Source: Promicromonospora sp. Populi (GTDB taxonomy: Bacteria > Actinomycetota > Actinomycetes > Actinomycetales > Cellulomonadaceae). From it: a stretch of 64,000 nt of DNA. Both the position numbers and the translations under genes were made by a program. The notes under the pieces were generated by a model. The model had not been told where the DNA came from, ran no database searches, and was given only the letters and a program-made list of their open reading frames with translations. The stretch spans positions 4,526,001 to 4,590,000 of the forward strand of contig NZ_CP163528.1 of the NCBI RefSeq assembly GCF_041081105.1, in the 5' to 3' direction. Shown piece by piece: positions 21,630 through 31,300 of the stretch (its first letter is position 1; the number at the start of each line of letters is the position of its first letter).

Positions 21630-24600
21630 ATGATCGACGCGCCGCAGACCCCTGACACCACGCCCCATCCGGAGGCGTCGCCTCGCCCTGCGCCGGTCCT
21701 GGCGAACGACCCGGCACGCCGGCTCGACTGGCGGCGGCTGCGCGGCCCGGCGGCCGTCATCGCCCTGCTCGCCCTGACCGCGGGCGCCGTGGGCCAGGCT
21801 CTCGGCACGGCCGCGGCCGGGCAGCTGGCGGCGAACGCCACCGTTGCCGGGCTGGTGCTGCTCGCTGCGTGCGTGGTGGGTGGCGCGCTGTTCGACGGAC
21901 TCGGGCAGGTGGTCTGGGCCAGCGTGGTGGACCGCGCCGAGGGCAAGCTCCGGAGCGACCTGCTCAGTGCGGCGCTGCGCCAGCCGCTCGCGACGCTCTC
22001 CGAGCAGGCCGTGGGCGAGGTGCTCGACCGGGTCGACGACGACACGCACGCCGCCGGGCGGCTCGTGCGCCGCCAGCTGTGGGGCGCCGGCCGCACCGTC
22101 GTGGGCGTTGTACCCATGTGGATCATCGCGGGCATCACCTGGTGGCCGGCCTGGATCCTGTTCCCCTTGCTGGGCGGGATCGTCGTCCTGCTCACCCGGC
22201 CGCTGCTCGGTGAGATCGCGCGCCTCAAGGTGATCGAGGAGGTCGCGTGGACCGACCACGCCGCCGCCTTCGAGGAGGCCGTCGCCGCCCGGAACGACCT
22301 GCGCACCAGCCTGGGACAGGCGTTCGCCGTGCGGCGGGTCGCGCAGCTCTCGGCGATGGTGCACCGCAAGTTCAAGGACGTGGTGCGGGTCGAGGAGCGC
22401 CTGCTGCGCCGGGCCGGGCTGGTGCTGTACACCCTGCTGGCCGGGACCGTCGTCGTGTGCGCGGTGCTGGCCTCCGGCGGCAGCCTGTCCGTGGATCAGC
22501 TCGTCACCCTGTTCCTGGTCACCGCCCTGTTCGTGGGCCAGATGGACAACCTGGTGCACCACCTCCCGGACATCCAGGAGGGCCTCGGCGCGATCCTGCG
22601 CATCCGGCAGATGCTGGCGGTGGAGCCGGAGCCCGAGGGTGGGGACGACGTGCCGGGCGGGCCGCTCCAGCTCGAGCTGCGCGACCTGAGCTTCGCCTAC
22701 GCCGAGGGTACGTTCGCCCTGAGCGGTGTGGACCTGATGGTCCCCGCCGGAGAGACGATCGCGCTCGTGGGCCGGACGGGCTCGGGCAAGTCGACGCTGG
22801 CCGCGCTGCTGTCGCGCGCGGTCGAGCCCGAGCGGGGCTCGGTGTTCCTGGGCGGGGCCGACGTACGCGACCTCGACCTGCAGAAGCTGCGGGGCGCCGT
22901 CGGCGTGGTGACCCAGCGCACCGAGATCATCGCCGGGACCCTCGCGGAGAACATCGCGCTGTTCGCCGACGTCCCGCGGTCGGCCATCGAGGGTGCGGTG
23001 CGCGAGCTCGGCCTGAGCGACTGGACGGAGGGTCTGCCCGACGGCCTCGACACGCTTCTCGGTCCGGGTGGCACCAAGCTTTCGGCGGGCGAGGAGCAGC
23101 TCGTCGCGTTCGCCCGGCTCCTCGTGCGGCACGTGCAGCTCGTGGTGCTCGACGAGGCGACCGCGCGGATGGACCCGCTCACCGAGGCGCGAGTCGTCGC
23201 GGCGTCTGACCGGCTGCTCGCCGGGCGCACCGGCGTGCTGATCGCACACCGCCTGGGCACCATCGAGCGGGCCGGACTCGTGGCCGTGCTCGACCACGGC
23301 CGAGTGGTGCAGCAGGGCCGTCGCGCGGCGCTCGCCCGGACCCCGGGCCCGTTCCGCACCCTGCTGGAGGCCGGCACGAGCGACGGGACGTTGGAGGAGG
23401 TGGCGGCCGACGCCGAGACGGATGGTCCCGAGACGATCAGTGCCCAGACGACCGATGCTCAGACCACCGAGCCCGACGCGGTCGGCGGCCGCCGTCGGGC
23501 CGGGACCCCGCCTGAGCTGACGCCTCCCGGCGACGGGCCGAGCCTCGCGCGCGGCGTGCTGCACGCCCTGTTCGTGCGCCCGAAGTGGGGCGCTTTCGGT
23601 GCGGTCCTGTTCCTCCTGGGGAGCCTGGTCGCGGCTCAGGGTGCGCTCAGCGGGTTCCTGTTCGGCCGCACGGTCGAGGAGCTGGGCGCGGGCGAGCTGC
23701 CCGTGGGCCTGCTGGCGACGCTCGCGGTGCTCCTGCTGATGCAGCCGTTGTTCATCTCCCGCGCCATGGGCGTGTACCCGCTCTGGTGGATCGAGATCCT
23801 GCTGCGGATCCGGATGTCGGTCATGCACGGGCAGACCCGGCAGTACCGGCTGGCGCCCACGCCGCCGGGCGAGGTCGTGGCCCGGTCCATGGACGCGGAC
23901 CGGTTCGTGCAGTACGCGGACCGCTGGGTCGACTTCGTCAACGGTCTGGCGATCGTGGTCGTCACGGCGCTGATCAGCGGGACCTGGACCGCGGGCGCCG
24001 TCCTGCTGGCGGTCATGGTCGTGTCGGCCCTGGCCTCGGCCGTCGGGCGGCCGATCGCCGGCCGCTCCGCCGCGGGCTCCTCGGCGGCACGTGCGCGGTT
24101 CGGCCGCGCCCTGGTCTCCGCGCTCGACTCGGCACGCACGGTCAAGCTGGCCGCCCGCACGCCCGACGTCCGTCGGCACCTGGGCGAGGTCGACTCGGGC
24201 CGCGTGAAGGCTGCGATCTTCGAGCACCGGGTGCAGGCGGTGCTCGACTCGGTGCCGCTGGTGACGCTGTACGTCGGTGTTGTCGTCGCCTGGTCGTTCC
24301 TGCTCACGGGCAGGTGGGACCTGGCGACCACGCTGCTCGTCGCGAACGCCGTGACCGGCTTCGCATGGTTCGGCGTCGTGGCGGGCGCGGTGGTCACGGA
24401 GGCGCCCGGTACCCGCGCCTGGCAGGTCGCGACGGCCCGGTTCGCGGGCGGCGTCGACCTCGTCTCGCGCGAGCCCGGGGTGGACCTGGTGACCGGCACC
24501 GCGCCGGCGCCGAGCCGGCCAAGCGCGAGCCGCTGGACCGCCTGGAGCTGCGCAACCTGACCGCCGTGCACGACGACGGCACGATCGGCGTGTCCGACGT

Positions 24601-25213
24601 CGACCTCGAGGTTCGCCGCGGCGAGCTAGTGCTGCTGCTCGGGCAGGTCGGGTCGGGCAAGTCGTCCCTGCTGTCCGCGCTGGCCGGGCTCATGGAGCAC
24701 ACCGGCGACGTCCGGTGGAACGGGACCGAGGTGACCGACGCCCAGGCGTTCCTGCGCCCCGGCCAGGTGGCGTACGTGGCCCAGGTGCCGCGCGTGCTGT
24801 CCGGCACGTTCTCCGACAACGTCCGGCTGGACCACCCGCGCGACATCGACGGTCCGGTCCAGGGCGCACGCCTCGGGCAGGACATGGAGGAGGCCGGCGG
24901 CCCGCACGCCCTCGTCGGGCACCGCGGCGTGCGCCTGTCCGGCGGCCAGGTGCAGCGCCTCGCGCTCGCGCGGGCGCTCGCCGCAGACACCGAGCTGCTG
25001 CTGGCGGACGACGTGTCCAGCGCCCTGGACGCCTCGACCGAGATCGAGCTGTGGGCTTCCCTGCGGGAGCGGGGCACCACGGTGGTCGGCGCGACGTCGA
25101 AGCGGGCTGCGCTCGCTCGCGCCGACCGAGTGGTGGTCCTGGTCGACGGCCAGGTGGCCGACGTCGGGCCGTGGACCGGCCTCGCGCCGAGGTGGAGCCA
25201 CCTCGCGGGCTGA
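21630..25213 (+). CDS. Fused ABC exporter TMD-NBD-TMD-NBD, apparent one-base frameshift near 24512
   Basis: A single polypeptide of about 1194 residues would hold two complete half-transporters. The first half has membrane segments to about residue 315, then an NBD with GRTGSGKST, LSAGEEQ and LVVLDEAT. The second half has segments from about 650, then an NBD with GQVGSGKSS, LSGGQVQR and ELLLADDVSS, where Asp replaces the catalytic Glu. The frame breaks at about 24512: upstream reads to a stop at 24560, and the downstream frame is 2 mod 3. One extra G in GGCGCCGAGCC restores APAPEPAKREP and a length divisible by three. It may be a pseudogene or a sequencing error. Confidence 0.8.
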
Positions 25214-25281
25214 CGCCCTTGGATGCTGGGGTCTCGCGTCGCCGCGTGGCGGACGAGTGACGGTGCACTAGGAGGAATTTC

Positions 25282-26190
25282 TTGTCGGAAGACGGCCTGC
25301 GACCTCACATCGACACGGCACTCGTTCGTGGACTCGTCGACGCTCAGTTCCCTCGGTGGGCCGCGCTACCGCTGGAGCGGGTCGAACCGGGTGGGTCGGA
25401 CCATGTGATCCACCGGCTGGGTGCCGACCTCGCCGTCCGACTGCCGCGCCACTCCGGCCCCCTGGACGGCTTTGGAACGGAGTTCGCCTGGCTACCTCGC
25501 CTCGCGCCCCACCTGCCGCTCGCCGTCCCGGTCCCCGTGGCCCAGGGCCTCCCCGGTCTGGGCTATCCGTGGCCGTGGTCGGTGTTCCGTTGGCTCGATG
25601 GCGAGGTTGCCACCGTCGAGGTGCTGGGCAGGTCCAGGTCCGTCGCTCGTGAGCTGGCCCGGTTCCTCACGGCCCTGTGGCGCACCGCCGACATCGTCCG
25701 ACCTGCACCCGAAGACGCCGTCTCGCTGTGTCCGCAGCCGCTGGCTTCCCGGGATCGGTCGACGCGCGCCACGATCGACCGCCTCTCGGGCGATTTCGAC
25801 GCGGCGGCGATGACCGCGGTGTGGGACGAGGCGATGGCCGCCGAGCCCTGGGGCCGTTCCGCTGTGTGGACCCACGGCGACTTCCACACCGGGAACCTGC
25901 TGACCGTCGGCGGGCGCCTCAGCGCCGTCATCGACTTCGGCGGGCTCAGGTACGGCGATCCGTCGAGCGACCTGATGATGGCCTACACCCTTCTGGACGT
26001 CGAGGGTCGAGCAGCCTTCCGGGCCGCACTCGCCGTGGACGACGCCACCTGGGTCAGGGGGCGCGGTTGGGGCCTGACCACCGGTCTCAGTGCCTATTCG
26101 GCCTACGCCGAGACGTCACCACGAATCGCCGCGGCGACGACCCGCCAGATCGAGGCCAGCCTGGCGGACCGGACGCACCGGCGCGCATAA
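25282..26190 (+). CDS. Aminoglycoside-phosphotransferase-family kinase
   Basis: A 302-residue APH-fold phosphotransferase. The catalytic loop is WTHGDFHTGNLL, with the base Asp and the Asn, and the metal-binding motif is AVIDFGGLRYGDP. An N-lobe with HVIHRLGADLAVRLPRH carries the family's ATP-binding residues. The start is the TTG five bases after the very strong site AGGAGGA; no ATG fits. Family members act on aminoglycosides, macrolides or small metabolites, so resistance cannot be claimed from the sequence. It stands alone between the exporter and a DHA2 drug-efflux gene in opposite direction. Confidence 0.88.
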   Translation: MSEDGLRPHIDTALVRGLVDAQFPRWAALPLERVEPGGSDHVIHRLGADLAVRLPRHSGPLDGFGTEFAWLPRLAPHLPLAVPVPVAQGLPGLGYPWPWSVFRWLDGEVATVEVLGRSRSVARELARFLTALWRTADIVRPAPEDAVSLCPQPLASRDRSTRATIDRLSGDFDAAAMTAVWDEAMAAEPWGRSAVWTHGDFHTGNLLTVGGRLSAVIDFGGLRYGDPSSDLMMAYTLLDVEGRAAFRAALAVDDATWVRGRGWGLTTGLSAYSAYAETSPRIAAATTRQIEASLADRTHRRA

Positions 26191-26230
26191 GCATCTTGGC
26201 GCTGCGTCAGCTACCCGCCGCCGGACTGGC

Positions 26231-26249
26231 CACCTCGCAGGCCGAGGTG
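26231..26249. terminator. Short hairpin between converging genes
   Basis: CACCTCG pairs with CGAGGTG across a 5-base loop, directly after the stop of the DHA2 gene on the minus strand and 40 bases after the kinase stop on the plus strand. It could serve both. Confidence 0.4.
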
Positions 26250-27728
26250 CTACCGCGGGGGCGCCGCCCGGTGCGGGAGCACAAAGACCAGCAGGAACGC
26301 CACCACGGCGAGCGCGGCGCTGGTGCCCATCGCCAGGGTCGCGGCGTGGGCGTAGGTGTCGGCGACAACCTCGGGCGTCGGCTGGCCGGGCGGGAATGTC
26401 AGCGCCGCGAACAGCACCGAGCCCACGACGGCGATCCCCGCGGCAGAGCCGACGCGCTGCATGGTGCCGATCACGCCGGACGCCGCGCCGGCGTCGGCGC
26501 GGTCCACCGTGGCGGTGATGAACTGTGCGTTCGGCGCGATGAACAGGCCGCTGCCGATGCCGGCGACCAGAAGCGACGGCAGCAGGTGCCAGTGGGTCAG
26601 GTCACCGGCCGGCACCAGCCAGAGCACTAACCACACCGAAACGAGCCCCAGGGCGACCATGGCCGTGCCGATCACAAGCACGGGCCGGCCCAGGCGGTGC
26701 GCAAGGCGCTCGCTCTGTGACGCGCCCAGGATCGAGCCGACGGCGAAGGGCACTGAAACCAGCCCGGAGGCCAGCGCCGAGTGGCCCAGACCGGACTGCC
26801 AGAAGATCGAGATGGTGAAGAAGATGCTGGTGAAGGCAGCGAAGTAGACCAGGGCGAGGACCACTCCGCCGGTGAAGGCCAGGTTCGAGAACAGGTGCGG
26901 TGGCACGAGCGGGCTGTCGCCACGCGCCACCACCGTCCGCTCCCAGTACGCGAACACGACGAGCAGCAGCAGGCCACCCGCCAGCGAAACCCAGGTCCAC
27001 CAGGGCCAGCCGGTGCTCTCGCCCTCGATGAGCGGAACCAGCACGGCGACCAGCGCGACCGAGAGCAGCAGCAGCCCCACGAAGTCGACCCCGCGCGAGG
27101 TGGCCCCGACGACGATCCGCGGCAGCAGGATGATTGCCGCGGTGACCGCGATCACCCCGAACGGCAGGTTGACGAAGAAGATCGAGCGCCACCCCTCGGC
27201 ATCGCCGAATGCCTCGATCAGCAGGCCGCCGACAATCGGTCCGAGGGCGGTGGAGAACCCGATGGCCGCTCCCATCACGGCGAACGCCTTGCCGCGCGTG
27301 CGGCCGGCGAACATGAGCTGGATCAGTGCGGTCACCGCCGGGTAGAAGATGCCGCCGCACAGGCCCTGGACCACGCGGGCCACGATCAGCTCGGTGGCAC
27401 CGGAAGCGAGGCCGCACCAGAGGCTCGCGAGCGTGAACCCGGCCAGGCCCACGATGAACAGCCACTTGTGCCCGATCCGGTCGCCCACGCGGCCGGCGGG
27501 GATGAGGGCCAGGCCATAGGCGAGCGCGTAGCCGGAGATGATCCAGGACAACGTCGCCTCTGATGCGTCGAGCGACGTGCGGATGGTCGGCAGCGCGACG
27601 TTCACGATGGTCGTGTCGAGCAGAGCCATCGAGACGCCCAGGATCAGTACCGCCAGCGCGAGCCAGGAGCTGCGTGGCGTCGCGTCCGGGGCGGTGCTGG
27701 AGGCCGCGGACGCGGAGGGTGTGGTCAC
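26250..27728 (-). CDS. DHA2-family multidrug MFS exporter
   Basis: A 492-residue drug/proton antiporter of the EmrB/QacA type with 14 membrane segments. The first segment ends in ALLDTTIVNVALPTI, the signature of DHA2 members, and segment 5 carries GPIVGGLLIEAFG (motif C, typical of antiporters). The loop GRVGDRIGHKWLF matches MFS motif A. It faces the APH-type kinase and is divergent to an acetyltransferase gene, 71 bases away. Its regulator is not beside it. Confidence 0.93.
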   Translation of the reverse strand: MTTPSASAASSTAPDATPRSSWLALAVLILGVSMALLDTTIVNVALPTIRTSLDASEATLSWIISGYALAYGLALIPAGRVGDRIGHKWLFIVGLAGFTLASLWCGLASGATELIVARVVQGLCGGIFYPAVTALIQLMFAGRTRGKAFAVMGAAIGFSTALGPIVGGLLIEAFGDAEGWRSIFFVNLPFGVIAVTAAIILLPRIVVGATSRGVDFVGLLLLSVALVAVLVPLIEGESTGWPWWTWVSLAGGLLLLVVFAYWERTVVARGDSPLVPPHLFSNLAFTGGVVLALVYFAAFTSIFFTISIFWQSGLGHSALASGLVSVPFAVGSILGASQSERLAHRLGRPVLVIGTAMVALGLVSVWLVLWLVPAGDLTHWHLLPSLLVAGIGSGLFIAPNAQFITATVDRADAGAASGVIGTMQRVGSAAGIAVVGSVLFAALTFPPGQPTPEVVADTYAHAATLAMGTSAALAVVAFLLVFVLPHRAAPPR

Positions 27729-27787
27729 AGGGAGTGCCTCTCGGATGGTTCGGCCCTGACGGGACGATCGTAAGCCGGGTCGGTGTT

Positions 27788-27793
27788 TAGGGT
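27788..27793 (+). promoter_or_regulatory. -10 box (TAGGGT) of GNAT gene
   Basis: TAGGGT ends 6 bases before the ATG at 27800 in the divergent intergenic region shared with the DHA2 exporter. Confidence 0.5.
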
Positions 27794-27799
27794 GGCGGC

Positions 27800-28246
27800 A
27801 TGGATCTGATCTTTCGCGAGGCCAAGCGGGACGACCTCGAGCGCATAGTCGAGCTCATCGCCGACGACGCCGTCGCCGCCCGCCGCACCGGCACCTACGG
27901 CGAGCCGCACTCCAGGGCGTTCGAGGCCATCACCGCCAGCCCGGACAACGAGCTGGTCGTGGCGGAGTCCGACGGCGAGGTGATCGGCGTCATGCAGCTG
28001 ACGTTCATCCCGGGGATCTCGCGCAACGGTGCCTCGCGCCTCCTGGTCGAGGCCGTGCGTGTGAGCAGCGACCTGCGCGGCCAGGGCATCGGCCGCCGGC
28101 TGATGGAGCATGCCCACGAGCGCGGCCGGGCGCGCGGCTGCGCGCTGGCCCAGCTGACGTCGGACAAGCAGCGCCCCGAGGCGCACCGGTTCTACCGGAG
28201 CCTCGGCTACGACCAGTCCCACGAGGGGTTCAAGCTCCAGCTCTGA
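27800..28246 (+). CDS. GNAT-family N-acetyltransferase
   Basis: A 148-residue GCN5-type acetyltransferase using acetyl-CoA. The pyrophosphate-binding loop is VSSDLRGQGIGRRLMEHA (Arg/Gln-x-x-Gly-x-Gly), preceded by the beta-4 strand LVEAVRV. The C-terminus RPEAHRFYRSLGYDQSHEGFK is typical of aminoglycoside- or toxin-modifying-like small GNATs, but the substrate is unknown. The ATG directly follows a -10 box by 6 bases, giving a leaderless mRNA. Confidence 0.9.
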   Translation: MDLIFREAKRDDLERIVELIADDAVAARRTGTYGEPHSRAFEAITASPDNELVVAESDGEVIGVMQLTFIPGISRNGASRLLVEAVRVSSDLRGQGIGRRLMEHAHERGRARGCALAQLTSDKQRPEAHRFYRSLGYDQSHEGFKLQL

Positions 28247-28286
28247 TATCGGCCAATTCGCCCTACCGGACCCTTGCTGCAAAGTT

Positions 28287-28301
28287 CTGCAAGCGTTACA
28301 G
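28287..28301 (+). promoter_or_regulatory. LacI-family-type operator before the pullulanase gene
   Basis: CTGCAAGCGTTACAG is an imperfect palindrome (CTGYAA-n3-TTRCAG) centred on GCG. Short palindromes with a central CG are typical of MalR and other LacI-family sugar repressors in actinobacteria. It lies 46 bases before the ATG of the secreted amylase. The regulator itself is not in the window. Confidence 0.5.
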
Positions 28302-28347
28302 TCGCCGTCGGTTCACACTGGGGTTCCGGACGACGAAGGGGTCTTCC

Positions 28348-31300
28348 ATGTCTCGCTCTGCGCGCCTGCGCCCGGCACAACCGGCACAACTTGGCGCCGC
28401 AGCCGTCGCGATCGCCCTCCTGGCCGCCGTCGGGCTCGCAGCCACCACGACGGGCGCGGTCGCAGCCGAACAGGACGGCACCGCCGCCCTCGTCGGCAGC
28501 CTCCAGGACGAGCTGGGCTGCGCCGCCGACTGGGACCCGGCGTGCGCCGCCACGGAGCTCGCCCCCCAGCCGGACGGTACGTTCGCCGCGGAGTTCGAGA
28601 TCCCGGCCGGAACATACGAGTACAAGGTGGCGCTGAACGACTCGTGGGACGAGTCCTACGGCCGCGACGGCGGCCAGGACAACGCCCCGATCCACCTCGA
28701 AGGACCGGCCCGGGTCCGGGTCACCTACGACGACGCCACCCACCGCACCGCCCTGACCCCGCTCACCCTCGCGGGCGAGTACACGGACACGGACGAGGCC
28801 CTGGTGCACGAGCCCGTCCGGCAGCCGGGCAGCGACGAGCGCTTCTACTTCGTGATGACCGACCGGTTCGCCAACGGTGACCCCACCAACGACGAGGGCG
28901 GCCTGACCGGCGACCGGCTCAGCACCGGCTTCGACCCGGAAGACAAGGGCTTCTACCAGGGCGGCGACCTCGCCGGCCTGCGCCAGAACCTCGACTACAT
29001 CGAGGGCCTGGGCACCACCGCGATCTGGCTCACCCCGAGCTTCCTGAACCGCCCGGTGCAGGGCTCCGGCGCTGACGTGAGCGCCGGCTACCACGGCTAC
29101 TGGATCACCGACTTCACGCGGATCGACCCGCACCTGGGCACCAATGCCGAGCTCGAGGCGCTGATCGACGACGCCCACGCGCGCGGCCTCAAGGTCTACT
29201 TCGACATCATCACCAACCACACGGCCGACGTCGTCGACTACGCCGAGGGCACGTACGACTACGTGGACCAGGCCACCGCCCCGTACACGGACGCCGACGG
29301 CAACGTCTTCGACCCGGCCGACCACGCGGGGACGGGCAGCTTTCCCGAGCTCGACGCCGCCACGAGCTTCCCGTACACACCCGTGATCGACGCCGGCGAC
29401 GAGGACGTGAAGGTCCCGGCCTGGCTCAACGACCCCACGCTCTACCACAACCGAGGCAACTCGACGTGGACGGGGGAGTCCGTCACGTACGGCGACTTCA
29501 GCGGCCTGGACGACCTGATGACCGAGCACCCGACGGTCGTGGACGGCTTCGAGGAGATCTACAAGGCGTGGATCGACCTCGGCATCGACGGGTTCCGCAT
29601 CGACACGGTCAAGCACGTGAACTTCGAGTTCTGGGAGGAGTGGTCCACCGAGATCCAGGACTACGCCCGCGCCCAGGGCAGGGACGAGTTCTTCACGTTC
29701 GGCGAGGTGTTCGACGCCGACGCCGCCAAGACCTCCCCGTACGTGCGCCGCACCGACATGAGCTCCGTGCTCGACTTCTCGTTCCAGTCGGCAGCCACGA
29801 GCTACGCGAGCGGCAACAGCGCGCAGCGGCTCGCTGACCTGTACGCCTCCGACGACCTGTACACCACGCCGCACAGCAGCGGCGCGGCGCTGCCGACATT
29901 CCTCGGCAACCACGACATGGGCCGTGTGGGGTACATGCTCGCCGCCGCCGAGAACCCGCTGGAACGCGACGAGCTGGCGCACGAGCTCATGTACCTCACC
30001 CGCGGCCAGCCGGTCGTGTACTACGGGGACGAGCAGGGCTTCGCGGGCACCGGCGGCGACAAGGACGCCCGCCAGAGCCTCTTCGCGACCCAGGTCGACG
30101 AGTACGCGAACCAGCCCCTGGTGACGGGCGAGCAGGCCGGCAGCGTCGACCGGTACGGCACCGACGCGCCGCTTTACGAGCACATCGCCGCCCTCGCCGA
30201 CCTGCGGGACGACCACCCCGCGCTCGCTACGGGCGCCCAGATCGAGCGGTACGCCGACGACGGCGCCGGCGTCTACGCGTTCTCGCGCGTGCACCGCGAC
30301 GAAAAGGTCGAGCACCTCGTCGCCGCCAACAACGCGGCGCAGCAGCGCACGGTCACGTTCGACGCGCTCACCCCTGGCGCGACCTTCGCCCCGATGTACG
30401 GCACCGACACTCCGGTGACGGCCGACGCCGACGGCGCGGTGACCCTGACCGTCCCGGCTCGCTCCGCGCTGGTGCTGGTCGCCGACCGCACGGTGGGTGC
30501 CGACTCCGCGGGCACCCTAGCCGTGGTCCCGGGCGCGAGCGCCCGGCCGGGCGCCGCGATGACCGGCGTCGCCCCCGTCGCCGCCGGGATCGACGACGCC
30601 TGGGCCGAGACCTCCTTCGCCTGGCGTGCGGTCGGCACCGACGAGTGGCACGACCTCGGCACCGCCGAGGACACGTCGCCGCGCGTGTTCCACGACGTCG
30701 GCCCCGACGGCGACGCCCTGCCCGAGGGCTCGCTGGTCGAGTACCGCGCGGTGACGCAGGACGCCGACGGCGACCGCACGGCCGCGAGCTCGTACGCGTC
30801 GGTTGGCGTCGACGTGAGCGGCGTCGTCGACGGACCCGGGCCCGACCCGGAGATCGACATGGTCGTCGTCGCGGGATCGCACAACAGCGAGATGGGCTGC
30901 GCCGGCGACTGGGCCCCGGACTGCGCGGCCGCGCGCCTCACCCTCGCCGACGACGGCACCTGGACCGGCACGTTCGAGCTCCCCGCCGGGTCGTACGAGT
31001 TCAAGGTGGCAGTCAACGGCTCCTGGGCGGAGAACTACGGGGCCGACGGCGTGCGGGACGGCGCGAACATCCCCTACTCGACGGCCGGCGGGCCGGTCAC
31101 CTTCACCTGGGACCCGGAGACAAAGGTGCCCTCCGTCGAGGTCGGCACGCCCGGAACGCCGGGCGAGGGCCAGCAGGCCGCGCACTGGGTGCGCCAGGGA
31201 CTGGTCCTGGTCCCGGCCGACAGCTTCGGCACGGGTGACACGTGGGCGATGGAGACGGGCGCGCCGGAGGCGCCGACGTCGTACAACCTGGTGCCCGCCG

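Noticed and set aside
21630..24560. A separate 976-residue ABC protein followed by a second ATPase gene
   Set aside because: The first frame ends in nonsense residues straight after a linker, and the second begins inside the membrane domain of the first. One base restores a single fused gene.
25282..28246. A drug-resistance island formed by the APH-type kinase, DHA2 exporter and GNAT
   Set aside because: The three genes are separate, in mixed directions, with no integrase, transposase, or change of composition. Each family also has many housekeeping members.
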